This document shows, piece by piece, positions 13,040 through 26,100 of a stretch of DNA of 64,000 nt. The translations under genes and the position numbers were made by a program. The stretch comes from Basidiobolus meristosporus CBS 931.73 (taxonomy: Eukaryota; Basidiobolomycota; Basidiobolomycetes; Basidiobolales; Basidiobolaceae): assembly GCA_002104905.1 (NCBI GenBank), contig MCFE01000315.1:1-64000 (forward strand), given 5' to 3'. The notes beneath the pieces were generated by a model. It searched no databases and was not told the origin of the DNA. It worked only from the letters and a program-made list of their open reading frames with translations. Numbering within the stretch: position 1 is the stretch's first letter; each line of letters starts with the position of its first letter.

Positions 13040-14260
13040 ATCTTGTAAATTGATCATTCAATCGCGACCATTTCTTCTCGCTACGCGATTCTGTCGATGG
13101 GATGGTGTGATGAGTAGAAGTGACAGGCGGCTTTACGGTGAGACGAAAAATGACGTGCGTATGGGGAAGGGTTCGTCACCAATCCTGGCGAGTGTTGTTG
13201 GAGCCTCAACCGTATCTGGAAAGCTTGAGGAACCACTGGCCCAAGGCTCTAGGTGCCCAAGACACGAAGGAGTCAAGTGAGACCCAGGCCTGGAACTGAA
13301 GGAGTGCAGGGGCGTTTCCACATGCTAGAGTAGGGACGGGCAATGCGACAGGAGCGGGAAGAGACGTGTCACTTGGTGTTTCCAACCAACCAAATGTGGG
13401 TGAGCTTTTGTTAGTTGGGCGAATCTCCCTACCTCCAAACCCTTGGGCTCGTGGCCAAGATTTGATCTGATCTGTGAAGCTCTAACCCTTTCCGACCCAC
13501 AGCGATGGTGAATCGGTCATAAAGGCAGGGGGTGGGGTGTCGATCCACCTGGTGGCCATCTTGATGAATCAAAATCGGCGTATGCCTACCCAGCATCCCC
13601 AAGATGATCCCACAAATCCCCATCAGATATGTTGTACCACGAAGTTCCGAATCCCCTTCGCAAAACCCCTACCGTCCACCATGGGATGGGTTCGGGGATA
13701 TTCCACTTGCGCATCGTCCCAGATTCTGCATGGCCGCTCTGTGGCGCCGTCTGGGTGAATACGCTGTTGCTAAGCGTCCTACCAAAAAGCTGTCCTGGTG
13801 ACCTGGACGAAATGTATGTGGCCGCCATTCTCTTTCGGCACCAAATCTGCGTTGCAAGCTCCATCCAATGGGAGGCAAGGTATACAATCGTGGTATATGA
13901 ACCACTTGGTCAATGCCGTTCAACGGTAGGCCAATTCAAAGTGAGAATCACTCACAGTAGTATGCGCAATGGAATCTGCTGTCTGGGAAAAGGTACGAGT
14001 CCAATATTCTGGTGCTAGTCAGGTATATAGATGGATGGTCGTGGACTCCCTGGCCTACATGTAGAGCTGGGCAATATTGGAATGGTGGAGCTTGGTGACC
14101 AAACAACTAATGCATGTATGATATCCTCGTGTATTCATATGGTATACGCTTTGTACCCCCAATTCTGGTACCTGTCTTTAAGCATCTCTGTCATAAGGTA
14201 TACAAATTCCCCTTGACCGTACTAATACCGCACTCCTACCCAATATACTAACCAGTGGGT
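13040..14260. other. Intergenic region, no gene supported
   Basis: GC-richer, CpG-containing sequence with only overlapping short frames on both strands and no recognisable domain. From about 14.3 kb the sequence becomes AT-rich and CpG-poor, marking entry into the first repeat block. Confidence 0.4.
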
Positions 14261-14989
14261 ACCATGAAAATCACCAAGCTCTCCAAACCATCCCCAACAA
14301 TTGCAAAACTCTGGAACTTGAAGACTGATTCCCTTCCTTGTTCCTTTGGCCTACTGCACCTGGCACTCTCAAGTTTACATCGTAAGTATTTAGCTTACGC
14401 CTACACCATACATTTATCCTATGAAAATCTCAAAGTTGGAATTTATCGGATTTTTTGCTGGTATTCAGCTGGTGTTTCTGCTTCGAAATTTCAGTGGCAA
14501 TTGTTGGTGGAAGTGATGAGCAGCTGATTACCAAACTTGGCACCAGTGCCAGTTGGCCTAGTCTCCTCTAGGAAAGGGTGTCTACTTGTCTGCTGTAAAG
14601 CTAATACCTGAGATGTTGGGAGTTGCCAATTTTGGGAAAGTTGGAACTCAGCTGATATTACAATGGTGTTCAACTGGACTTTTCTTAATTTCTATTTGCA
14701 GGGATACTTTTAGATTCTATTTAGCTTACTATCTTAGTTGTGATATATTTGCCGGTGACTTAGTTTGCCAGACATTAATCAACATCTAGATCTAGTGAAG
14801 GCCTGGATTCAAGCCCAATTTCCTGTCAGTACCAATAGGCCTAAACTCTGCTCACCACCCCCTGTAGCTTCTCCAAGATAGCCTAATTCCTGGTTACAGA
14901 AAGTACTCCTAAATACAGGAATATTAAAACTCTAAATCCAACAGGCAAGCATCACATAGTCTTTTCATATCTTTAAACTATTGTAAGAG

Positions 14990-15324
14990 TTTTGGAGATA
15001 TTGGAAGTGATTGGCAGAACAGGTAGATTCTGGAGTTTTCCCTTGATGATTTATTGAATATGAAAATAGAACTTGTACTTTTACATGGTCTTGGCAAAAT
15101 AGGCACAAAGTATAGGTTTTAGAAAGTCCTGATAAGATGCATGCAAAGTGTGGGGCAGCTTGGACAATCTTGAGTAGTTTGATATTATGGGTACCCAATG
15201 TTTTGATGAAAACACTCAAAGTAAATCCCAACAAGCAATTTGGTGAGAATTGTCCATGATTTGTGGGCTATGATCTAGACGACTAAGTTTGGTGAATATG
15301 TTAGTGTACTTGACCTAAGCAACA
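14990..15324 (+). repeat. Diverged LTR-like repeat, copy 1
   Basis: This 335-bp stretch aligns end to end with 17769-18105. Both start at TGTTGGAGATATTGG or a one-base variant and end near GCAACACTCT/ACAACACTCT. Both share internal blocks such as ACATGGTCTT and GGGTACC. TG...CA-like ends and the length suggest an LTR, and copia remnants lie beside it. No clear target duplication was found. Confidence 0.5.
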
Positions 15325-15379
15325 CTCTTTCTTATGCACAATGAAGTAATCTTATTTATTGATGTCAATATATGACACA

Positions 15380-15763
15380 CAAGGATTTACTTCATGGCAA
15401 GAAAGGAAGAAGCCCTTACTAACCCCAGGGAGCTTGAAGCCATGGTGGAGCCAGAAACTGGTGAATTATTTAAGTAAATATGCTCTGGCATTGGCAGAAA
15501 TTGAACCTCAAGACTCTTGACCCACTACTACAAAACTAATGGACTAAAGCCAGATGCCACTATAGAATACTACTCGTAGCAAAATGGAGTGTCAGAACAT
15601 GCAATAATAACAGTAACTGATATGGAGAGACTCATGATCCATTGTCAGAAATTATCACATAGTTTTGGGCAGAATCAGTTGCTAGTGTTGCATATCTTAA
15701 AAGTAGGAGTTATAGCAGAGTATTTGGTGATTCTGCTCCATTGGAGGCATGACACCTGAATAC
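15380..15763 (+). pseudogene. Ty1/copia integrase remnant
   Basis: Conceptual translation with frameshifts gives the copia integrase core end: QNGVSEHA (counterpart of the usual QNGVAER), then a Met-Leu-rich helix, FWAESVASVAYL and SAPLEAWH. Several stops and frameshifts are present and CpG is absent, so it is dead. It is interrupted at 15763 by a solo LTR; a further copia-like piece lies on the far side at about 17230-17400. Confidence 0.65.
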
Positions 15764-17163
15764 TGTTGTATCCAAGAGAAAAGTGTAATAAACTCTTCAA
15801 TAAGTGAACTAAACCTAAGTAACAACTGTTGTGCATCAACATTTAAAACTTAACCAATTTCTTTCTGTCAGAAAATCCAGTACCCTAACTGATTTTTCCT
15901 AACCTAAACATACTAGTCCCTGTTATGGTTTATTCTATTGCTTCTCAGAATATATTTTTGGTGGTTGCACCTGATCAATTCTTATGTGGTCATTACATCC
16001 TCAACTTACCTGCTAAGCCTTTCCAAGTGATTAGTTATTTGAGATCTATCCAACCACTTGGCAGTTGCCAAGATATCAGCTGATTAATGATGCAAATTTT
16101 CATTTATCTTATGCACCTATCAACACCCCAACAGATTTCAATTAGTCCAGTCTCTAGGTACTTAGTAGTTTTACTTGAACAGAAAAGTATAAATAAAGTT
16201 TATGGAACCTTTTGGTTTAGTGTATGTCTCCACAAAATTAAGATTGTGTCACAGCAAAATTAAGAATTCAACAATTCTGTTCTAGTTTCTACCCAATCCT
16301 AGCATATCTAGCACTCCCAAGAACACCAAGCCTAGCCTGCATAGCAAACCAACTCTGTTGCCTTTATAGCCCAACTCAGCTATATACAAGACCAATATTA
16401 GACTAGAACTTCTCTGCTAATATTTCTGTCACTCTTGACAATTATAAGATTCTGCACTTAGTTGTCACTTAGGTTCATTTAACTCATTCAAGAGTTTTAT
16501 TACACTTTTCTCTTGGATACAACAACCACCAAGTGCAGAATCTTAGAATTGTCAAGGGTGACAGAACTATTTGCAGAGAGGTTCTGGCCTAATATTGGTC
16601 TTGTGTATAGCTGAGTTGGGCTATAAAGGCAACAGAGTTGGTTTGCTATGCAGGCTAGGCTTGGTGTTCTTGGGAGTGCTAGTCATGCTAGGCTTGGGTA
16701 GAAACTAGAACAGAATTGTTGAATTCTTAATTTTGCTGTGACACAATCTTAATTTTGTGGAGACACACACTAAACCAGAAGGTTCAGTAAACTTTATTTA
16801 TACTTTTCTGATCAAGTTGAACTAGTAAGTGCCTCAAGACTGGACTAATTGAAATTTGCTGAGGTGTTGATAGGTACATAAGATGAATGAAAAATTGCAT
16901 CATTAATCAGCTGATGTCTTGGCTACTGCTAAGTGGTTGGATAGATCTCAAATGACTATCACTTGGAGAGGCTTAGCAGATCAGTTGAGCACATAATGAC
17001 CACATAAGAATTGACCAGGTGTGACAGCTAAAAGTAGATTCTGAGAAGTGATAAAGTAAACCATAAAAGGGATTAGTTATGTTTGGGTTAGGAGAAATCA
17101 GTTTGGGTACTAGATTTTCTAATGAAGTGAAATTGGCTGAGTTTTAAGTGTTGTTGTACAACA
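15764..17163 (-). mobile_element. Solo LTR (family L698), minus orientation, split by a second LTR
   Basis: The sequence starts TGTTGTATCCAAGAG at 15764 and ends TTGTTGTACAACA at 17163. Removing the plus-oriented LTR at 15827-16524 and one 5-bp duplication leaves about 697 bp. That remainder is the reverse complement of the same LTR family over its full length. Flanks are AATAC (15759-15763) and AATAT (17164-17168), a 5-bp target duplication with one mismatch. No internal coding sequence is present, so it is a solo LTR left by recombination. Confidence 0.8.
15827..16524 (+). mobile_element. Solo LTR (family L698), plus orientation, nested
   Basis: A 698-bp LTR from TGTTGTGCATCAACA to CTCTTGGATACAACA. 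It sits inside the oppositely oriented LTR of the same family. Its flanks are ACAAC (15822-15826) and ACCAC (16525-16529), a 5-bp target duplication with one mismatch. With the host LTR it forms inverted arms of about 630 bp. Confidence 0.8.
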
Positions 17164-17768
17164 AATATATCCAGCTGCCCACCATGCTCCAGGACACTGC
17201 CCAGAAATCAGTCAATATTATTTTCAGCAGGTGTAAGATGCTCATTGATGGGCTACAGCAATGAGAGTAAGGCATACATACTTTGCAGTACCAAAGTAAG
17301 AAGCTAATTAAGTCAAGGCATGTGCTGATTGATGAATATTCAAAATATACTCAAGATTTGATATATTTTGGTCATCTTTGTAGTAAAGAGTTCTTGCTGA
17401 AGATATATTGTCTCAGCAGCTAAACAAAATTTGTACATTTACTCTGATGCCTTCCAGACATTCTTTGCCATTTTTGCATTCAAGCATTGAGTTAGCAATT
17501 TGTCTTTGATGTTAAGGCAAATACAGTTAAAGGCACTTTGCTTTCTCTTCTGGTTCTTCAAGGTGACTTCTCTTACACCTTCAGGAGGGCATTCTTCTCC
17601 TGCAACAATAACTCAAATGTTGCATTCTAGTGGAAGCATCTTCTTCTTCACATTCCAGACTTGATAGTTAGATTCATCCTGCTATTCAGCAGAGGGAAAA
17701 ATTCCTGCAATAGCACTTGTAGATATTGAGTAGAGTGATAGCTTAGGGCTCATGACCTGCCATATGAG
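17164..17768 (+). pseudogene. Copia pol remnant and degenerate AT-rich sequence
   Basis: Near 17250 a frame reads MGYSNESKAYIL, then after a frameshift LIKSRHVLIDEYS. This matches the copia segment after the integrase core (GY...KGY, S.DV.FDE). The rest to 17768 shows only scattered similarity and many stops. It is the continuation of the element cut by the solo LTR at 15764. Confidence 0.5.
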
Positions 17769-18105
17769 TGTTGGAGATATTGGAAGTGATTTGGAGAACA
17801 AGTTGTTTATGTGGCTTCACTTAATGACTCATTGCATATAATAGTGGTATACATAATTTAACATGGTCTTAGCAAAACAGACATGTAATATATGCTTAGG
17901 GAGATCCCAAGAGCATGTGTGCAAGGTTAGAGATCATTTGGAGAACTTTAAGATATATCTGGCTCTGGGTACCTGATATCTTGATGAGAATCTTTCAACT
18001 AAACCCTAGCACAAGATTTGGTCAGCTTTCTCTAATATTTGTGGGTAATGATCTAAGTGGCTAAGAAAGGTGAGTATTTAGGTAGAGTTCCAAATCTTTA
18101 CAACA
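17769..18105 (+). repeat. Diverged LTR-like repeat, copy 2
   Basis: This is the partner of 14990-15324 in the same orientation, so the two could be the two LTRs of the dead copia element between them, which has lost most of its interior. It starts TGTTGGAGATATTGG and ends TTTACAACA. The pairing is inferred from similarity and position. Confidence 0.5.
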
Positions 18106-19330
18106 CTCTCTACTTCCTACAAACATTGTAACCAACTACCTTATGCAAAAACACCAGCTAAATGCCAGTGGAATACCAACAGAGCATCAGATGAGCTCCA
18201 AGCTCAAGATCTTTCATAGGAATATATGAGGAATCAGAAGGTGAGCTTCAGGTGAAGGCACATAGACTGTATACAGCTGATTATCAGCTGTGTCTGCATG
18301 CTTCACCTGGACCTTTACTGGGCTTTGCCACACCAATGTGCCAGCTAATGCCTATACACACTGACCCCACTTCAATGGCAAGTGTGCTGCACATCAAGCC
18401 AAAGTATGCAGTTTAGTGCAAAACAACCAGAACTCACAGTCCAATTAATGCTTAGGTATGGCTGTGATGATACTTGCAAGTAACTGAGGTGTTATTGCTT
18501 TGGCCATTTACTGGTCTTGAGAGTTTTTTACTGCAATCTTTTAATTAGCAAACTGCTGGCTTTGTACTTGATGAGTGATGTATAATAGGACATAATCACT
18601 GGTTCCTCCAGCTATGGTGATCTCTAAGATTATGGGAACCCCTTCAAGTATGTTTTACATACTTGCATTGCCAAGAAGTATAAGGGATAACTACAACTTT
18701 GCATCAGTGAGAGTCACACAGTCAGCTTTTTCTTGAGCCCACTCCTTATATCTCACACACTTTTGCAGTAGACCTTTTCAGTAGTTTTACTATACTACAG
18801 CACCACTGTAACATGTGCCTAAGTGTGCTTCTGCACTAGTTCTGTGTACAAGTGCTTGTTTATAGTATATCATATATAGCAGCTTAGTAAGCTCAAAAAT
18901 AACCTACCAACACAAGCCTCAAGAACTTGCTGAAGATGCAAGACCCTGCCAGGTTACAGATGGAAATCTAGGTCATATCGCAATACAGCTGTTGTATAAA
19001 AGGTCCTCATTTCCACAATAAACAAAGTAACCATCCATCAGAACCATAATGCTATCATTTAAGCTCCCAGGTTGATCAATACACATTAAATTTATTAATC
19101 AATCCAACGAAACTTGAATTTGTTACAAATTTTGTATGAAAGAAGTGTAGATATGTAAGGAGAAAGGAATGCGGAGAGAAGTCGGTATAGGTTACCAGAT
19201 GTTTGTTGTTGACCCAGATTCAGATAAACAAAAATCCAAGAATCAGAATAGTCTAGATGGCATTCCTAACATAAAAAGTCAGCTGAACTGTAGGTAAAAG
19301 CAGTGAAGTAAAATGGATGCTAACATCGGA
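18106..19330. other. AT-rich degenerate repeat sequence
   Basis: CpG-depleted sequence with no open frame and no domain I can name. CpG returns at about 19.1 kb, where the second gene-type block begins. Confidence 0.4.
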
Positions 19331-21641
19331 TAATGCTTGTAGGGTGTAGGACATGGTTTGCTATCCCCTATGCCTTCATTCGTGCACCAGCACTCAGCGT
19401 ATGCACAAACCAAACAATCCCCACCCTTACATCATATTTACGATAACAACTGTGCAGCTATCACCCATACAGTCAAGGAGAGAAAATCAGTGTCAAGGAT
19501 ACGGCAATCAAACCATATGCACATCGTTAATGTTGGTGCATGATTATTGGGCCGGATTGCTTGATCTAACGCAGAGGTAGACTGTGCTCTCGAGTTTAGC
19601 GGCTTTCCTCATCCAGCATTTGCAGAATAGTATTGCAACAGCTATGAGTCAATCCACCTGGCATATGCCCAAGGCATCACCATGTTGGACGACACATGCA
19701 TCTTATTCCCAACTGCATGGCGAGTAGGGAATCAGAGTCTCACATTTCAGCACCATTTGGCACAATGACCATCGCTTCATCACATGATGCAACCGTGGCT
19801 GACCCTTGTCTACAAATAACAAATACTCCCACCTTGTCCACCGCCTGCCCCAGAAAACTGAGCCACACTGCAATAGGTGGCCGATCTAGCGGCGGGCTGA
19901 CTGCGGACGCGGTCGTATGGTGGCAAGTATGAAGCGTCACCGCAGGATGATGCTGATCAGATGGTTGGTGTGTGCAGTGCACAATGATTAGTGGATGAAC
20001 CCTCGATCTCGATAGGAATCACACAAAGGGTTCCTTTAGTTCCGTATGGAAGGCAAACGTTGGCTGCAGTTCAGGATCGGAACCGAGACAGAATCATCGG
20101 CTTATCACGTGGGACTCTTTAACCGTACAGATCTCGAGATTAGCGAGGGCTCGGATTGCACCAGGAAGAACGGGTGAGTGATCCCAATCCACGAGTGGGC
20201 TCGGCAACTCATACGAGCCAGCGTTGCACTATCTGAGATTTAGTACGCCACCGTAATGGGCCAGTGTGACGATGGCCATTGGATATCGGGCGGCCAGCTT
20301 AAACAACCAAGGCCTGCTAGTAGGAATCCGGGTCGGAGCTGGCTGGAGATCAATCACCAGTATCCTCGGAGCCGCCACCCTGCTCACAGGAGGGACGGGT
20401 TCTTTGCCTTGGGCCGACAAACCATCCATTACCCTGGGGTATCTCATCTTTTCGGCTGCTGGAGACTGACATCCATTCGCTGCTGGGCGTGTCAGCTGGT
20501 CGTATTCCGGATGTGGCCGAATGATGTGATATCCCACTTTTGGTAAAGCAGCGATGGGATTGAGGAAAATATCGGGAGTGCAAGCTTGGATCTCTCTCAG
20601 AGCACGTGTGATTGGTCCGTCGCGTTTACCGATAATTGGGTACCTCTCGTAATATAATTGTTTAATCGTACACAGCATTCTGAATGATAAGATCGCGATT
20701 TACTCCATCGCATAGGAGATCGATACCGCTTGCCACGGCATGCATGAGCAGCGAGTGCATTGCTCTCGCCACGCAAGGCAGACAGGCCGGGTGAGTAAGG
20801 GAGAGCCCTTGGGCTACAGCAGATCAGAACCTTCCTTAGCGGCTAGCTCCATGTGATTTCCCACTCTGTTCAGAGCGCACCAAGGCCCAAATTCTCTGGA
20901 AGGGTGCGGAAGGCGCTGTGCATGAATCCGGAAATGAGTGGTTGATATCGATTTCATTACTGGATCACCAATCTTCAGAGATCTAGCATCCATTTGCAGC
21001 CTGACTAAGACTTTCATTACACATTTAAGCTACCTTCCATATTAGTGATCCCCCTTCCATTTTCTGTTTATTCTCGATGATCATAACCAATTTCCGATGA
21101 CAAGGGCAATTTCCCCCAATCAGCAATTTCGACCATTTTCCGCTTCCCCGATTATAATGGTTGGTTTTCTGATTGGATTTTGTAGTAGTTTCACCCTCCT
21201 TTTCCCACTCTGGTTCACCATTCAATTTGAATTTCTTCGTTCCCTTCCTTCACATTGTTTAGCCTCTTGTCAGCTCCTCGATTCTCAGCCAGCCTTACTC
21301 TGAGAACCCAAGGGGACGAGTAAACCGTCAAGAAACCGAAGCACCTTCTTAACTCTCTACCGGAACAAAGTACGCTTTCTCCCTCTGCTTTGTCTCTGCT
21401 CTGTTCTGATTTGTAGGTTTAACGGTTTGAATGCGTTTCTGTGCTCATTTAGTTATTGGAGATTCTTCATATCTCTCTCTTACGGCTGCTTTTGCACTTT
21501 GTTTTGAAACCTGGCCGCTTGGGCTAGTCGTGAGACCTGCCAATTCGAAGCACATCCTCTGTCGCTAGTTCTTGCTCCACCAGCTACCCAGCTCTATACC
21601 TGATCGCCCAGTGTATCTCTTTCGAACACCGTCTTCAACAA
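19331..21641. other. Intergenic region upstream of the GATA factor
   Basis: Normal CpG returns. A minus-strand frame of 149 codons (20229-20678) is open but shows no domain and overlaps equally good frames on the other strand, so it is not called. From 21100 to 21641 the plus strand is strongly C/T-rich, typical of a fungal promoter with a long 5' leader. Confidence 0.4.
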
Positions 21642-23149
21642 ATGGAAATCCGCCCCTCGTCTCAGAGCGCTTCGATACCCAACTCTGAAGCTAATTCTTA
21701 CCCCACCCAACGGACCTCTTTTTCCCGTGGCTCAGCAGAGTACTTAAACAATCCAAATTCGCTAGGTCATAGCAACTCCCCGCAAATGCTCCCAAGCATA
21801 TCCAACACCAAGCCTAGTCTCTCCGAACCCTCCTATTATTCCGGGGCACCTAAAATGACCCCTCCGATATCTTTGGACCAAGCAGGCCCGCAGAGATACG
21901 GTTTCGAGAAGCCCCCAATGGATTCGGAGCCGTATCGTGGTAGTCACCCTTATAGCCAATCGCCCTCCGACGCCGTAAAAGGGCCTCAAGACATTCGTGA
22001 TGCCTATCACTCCCGAGAGTATTCTAATTATGTAAAATATCCACCAGCTCAACGGAAGTATCCACCCTTCGAGCACGAACGTGAGCGCGAACCAAATTAC
22101 GACTACTATAGAGCAAACAAAGACGACCCCTCCTACCACAGAGCAAGCAACAATGCCCCTGAAGGGGGCCATCACTGGAGTCCGGCCGACCCAAGCGTAC
22201 GGCACTACGAATCCCACCTACAGCGCTATCCACCATCCACCAGGGGTTATCACGATGGCCATGGCTATGCAGTGGGGGCAGTTGAAAGGACATCGTCTAC
22301 ACACAAGCGAGATGGTTACTTTGAGCAAACACGACCACGAAACCCGAACATCACAGAGCCGGAAAGAAAGGTTGAAGTGAAAACCGAGGATCCCTCGAGC
22401 GAGCCACGCACCAAAAACTCATCACCTCTAGCGTTGGACAAGGTGGTTGAGAATTGCCGAATGCTATCTCACTTTGCTTTTGAGTATGGCAGCCGGTCTG
22501 ATAGAGCATATCCATATCCATCAGACGACCTGGTGAAAGAGATGGCGGCCAAGGCACAGGATATTCTGCATGTCCTAACCAGCTTGGGCTCGGAGAACGC
22601 GAAGATAGGCAATAGACCGGAGGTATGTTTGGATGAAACATGGGGCATTCGTTATTGTTGCTCACCGTTACCTTCCCTGAAGCAATCATTGGGAGACGAA
22701 GACATGGAGTACATTCGCAACAAGCGCACTTTGCTGGCACCTTCCAAGCCGAAGTATAGAAAACGCAGTGTAGGTTTTTCAGATTTCATTTAGTTATTCC
22801 TCGCCAGGTATTAACCAAGTGCATAGAAGAGATCGGGCCAGCCACCACCTGGAAGATGCCATTCGTGTAACACGACCGAGACCCCCGAGTGGAGGCGAGG
22901 ACCAGATGGTGCACGAACACTCTGTAATGCCTGTGGACTTCGTAAGTGCATTTCAAATTTCGTGATTTACATAGACGCTCGCTGAATACCGAACCCCCAG
23001 ATTTTGCCAAACTCACTCGTAAAAGAGCGCTGGTCGCGGCAGCCACCGCCAACGACGACAACTCCGAAAGCGGAGATAAAGAGCCCACCCGAAGGCCCGA
23101 CGTTGACAACGGGAGAAGTAACGACAGCGCCAAGTCCAGCGATGCTTAG
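21642..23149 (+). CDS. GATA zinc-finger transcription factor, NsdD class
   Basis: Proposed exons are 21642-22622, 22683-22769, 22827-22941 and 23001-23149, giving about 443 aa. Splicing at 22770-22826 and 22942-23000 is needed to read the GATA finger CHSCN...[18 protein letters not shown], then [11 protein letters not shown]. Spacing is C-X2-C-X18-C-X2-C, close to NsdD/SUB-1. The 60-nt segment 22623-22682 has GTATGT and AG ends and is in frame; it is probably also an intron, though keeping it adds only 20 residues. The first 280 residues are Ser/Pro/Tyr-rich and disordered. A helical region (about residues 268-318, [15 protein letters not shown] onward) precedes the finger. A basic then acidic tail follows. 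NsdD-type factors bind GATA sites in the nucleus and control sexual development and light responses; that role is inferred from family. Confidence 0.92.
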
Positions 23150-26100
23150 CAAATAATCACTCCTCTTTGAAGGGCCTTTCGCATTTGATTTGGCGCTCGC
23201 TAGAGTGCAGGATACGTTTGCATCTTAATGATACTTGCGCAGCTGCTTTCGTCGCGACCATTAGACCTGGCATATTTAGTACCCCTCCTCCTTCGACGCC
23301 TCCTTGTTTATCGGATCCGAGTTCCATCCTAAGCAGACACCTTTTCCACCCCTCCGCCTCCGCCTCCGCTCACCTATTCGTTTAGCTAGGAAACTCCCTT
23401 TGCTTTCTAGCAGTTGATTTTATATTCTATCGGGTACACAGCGATCAACGCCTCATTGGCATTCCCTTAGCATACTTTTCTATTTGCTCCCTTCCCTTTG
23501 ATTGCCACCACCTAGCGAGGTTCACTGGACTCTTTTTCATATCTGGCACACTAGCAAGCCACACCCATCCTTGCATGTAACTACCAACTATTCCAGTCAA
23601 GTATTACGTGGTATATATATTCTTCACATGAGTCCCATCGGGTCACCTTCCATTCGTCAGTCCGGGCTTAGCGGGAAGCCAACCACCGGGACACTACGTT
23701 TTGGCTCGGAGGCACACCACCCACGAACAGCCCTGCACGTGGTTGCACGGAATTCGGCTTCCTCTCCCCCCTCCAAATCTCCCGAATCACCCATCCCACC
23801 ACCCAGACCCGGAGCCGAAGTTGTTGGATTCGGACGCATGCTCCAACGTACCTACCTAGAGATATGACAATAGAGCAAGCATTAGTAACACAAGTCGGAT
23901 AATAAATCGTTGATTTAAGATCTTCATTGGGGGGGGGAATTCATGGGATGACAAGTAGATCGATGGGGTCCTGTGCTATCTAGATTCCCAATGGGGCATG
24001 ACGAATGTGAGAGAGCAGCGGCAGCTCCGTAGTCTCAGGGAAGCTCACATGGCTTCAACATTCCCTTGGACAAGGCGGCTCCTTCGGGGCCTGGTCCAAG
24101 CGGTGTCATTTCCCTTCGCATCGCCCTGGTGGTCAACTGATGCAGAGGTGAATGCACGGCGTCTCGTGACGGAGGGATTTTCTCAAGCACGGAAGATCTC
24201 TGGCGATCCAAGCTCAGAGCCCTACCTAATTCGCCAATGCGACAGGGAAATCCCCTACGAGCGATGGGGATCCCATGGCTTCCTCAGAAACCACCGCCAA
24301 AGGGGTGGCTTGTGGTCGAATCGTTGATGCATGGTCTCACATCGACGCTCCTCACGCACACCCGTGGTGCGTGAAATTCTTGCAGCGCGACTTCGCTTGC
24401 CATGAATAGGGGCGTACGGGGAGTGACGCTTGGGATAGCGCGCAACCGGAATCCAAGTAGCACCATGGTACATGAACCAATTTATCTGACGAGGTGCTGG
24501 GACTATCCATGTTGGTAGTTCGTGCCACATCAATCCACTTCAGGATGATCGAGATCCAATGCATCCGTGACCAATCTACCATTTCAATGGTGACCTCGCA
24601 ATATGCTTGTGCCCAATGGATCTTCAGAAGCGATATTTTTCGAGGCGGATCTGCTCCTGGGAGTCATGCGCACAACGCAATCTCCCTGATCTCGGGTGCC
24701 ATGCCCATCCAGGAACCTTTTCTAGGTAGATGAGTAATCGGCGCTCGCACTGGTACTAGGCCAAATCGATGACAATCATCCCTTCCCGAATCCCCTCTCC
24801 ATCAATCGGAGCATTTTGTCGAGGCCACCAAGACGCCATCGACATCGCCATCGCCATCGCCTTGGTCGAGGGATCCGATTCTCTTGGCACCACCACCCCT
24901 CTCCTAGGTCCGGAATTTCCTTCCAAGAAACTCGTTGCTGCTCTATCCCACGGTCATTTCCAAGGTTATCCAATCGACGTCGTGGCCGGCAGCCCAATCC
25001 TGCCCAACCTGAACCAATCAGATCCCGGCCAACCGACCCAGAAGACAGTTCACATCAACTCTGGAGTCCGCCGCTCCACCGACAAACCACCCAGTTCGAA
25101 GTGCAGTAGGCCCCAAACCAGCGGCCCAGACGTCTCAATGGTCTGCATGGCTGCTCGATCCAACTCGGTTCCCGGGCTTTCCCACACTGATTAGCGTAAC
25201 CCTACGGCCCACCATCTATTTCATGTTCACTTGGGCGGCATTGGTGGCCACCGTTGCAAGCGCCCACCCCTCCTGATTCGTACCTTGTGGGCGACAATGG
25301 CTCAGCCTCAGCCCCAGCCCCCGACACGGTCTAGCCCTAACCTTAACCCTAAATGAACTCGACATCTCTGAATGATCCGATTGATGACCGTGTCCACAAT
25401 CCGCTACCAAGGCATCAGCAACACCATCATTTGCTGTGGAGAGTGGGGGACTAGAGGATCCTAAGCCCGAAATAGATGCGGCGGATTCGTCGAAGGATGC
25501 CCCAAGGGAGACATCTTTTTGGATAGATTCCCCTGGAAACCAGACTTCCGCCGTCCCATCCCCTCCGCCAATCCCGCCTATGCCCACCCCTATCTACACT
25601 TGGCAGTTGAAACCGCACCCCAGCCTTGGGTCGCTCTGATTCACCCATGGGTGTCACCAGTGGGGGGTGGGGCCAATCAGCGGTGGGTCATCCTCATCCC
25701 ATCTCGGCCACATCTTCCCTACCATCGATTCAGGCAACACAAGGTTCCCATCACTAACGGAACCGTCGGCGATGTCAGGCACCACCCACATAGGTGCCAG
25801 TATCAACCTCCATGGTTGGCCAATCCGGATATCTCCGATGCAATCGTAAGGGGTGCAAGATCACAGTCATCGCCATCGTTAGCGTCAGCATGATGTTGAT
25901 AATGATGCGATGATGATGTTGATGGTGAGGATGAGGATGAGGAGGATGGAGAAGTGGATGATGATGATGCTGACGACGAGGACAGCATGGACGATCCATC
26001 TTGGGCCCATGTTTCCGTCCACGCTCCCCACATCGCAATGGCCAATTCGGGACAGGGTTGGTGGGATGGATTCGCACATCCTCCATCACCATCACCATCA

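Noticed and set aside
14990-18105. Complete copia element with two LTRs
   Set aside because: The two repeats have the same orientation and pol scraps lie between, but there is no gag, primer site or target duplication, so only a dead remnant is claimed.
20229-20678. 149-codon minus-strand frame as a gene
   Set aside because: No domain, overlapping open frames on the other strand, and no supporting splice sites or start context.
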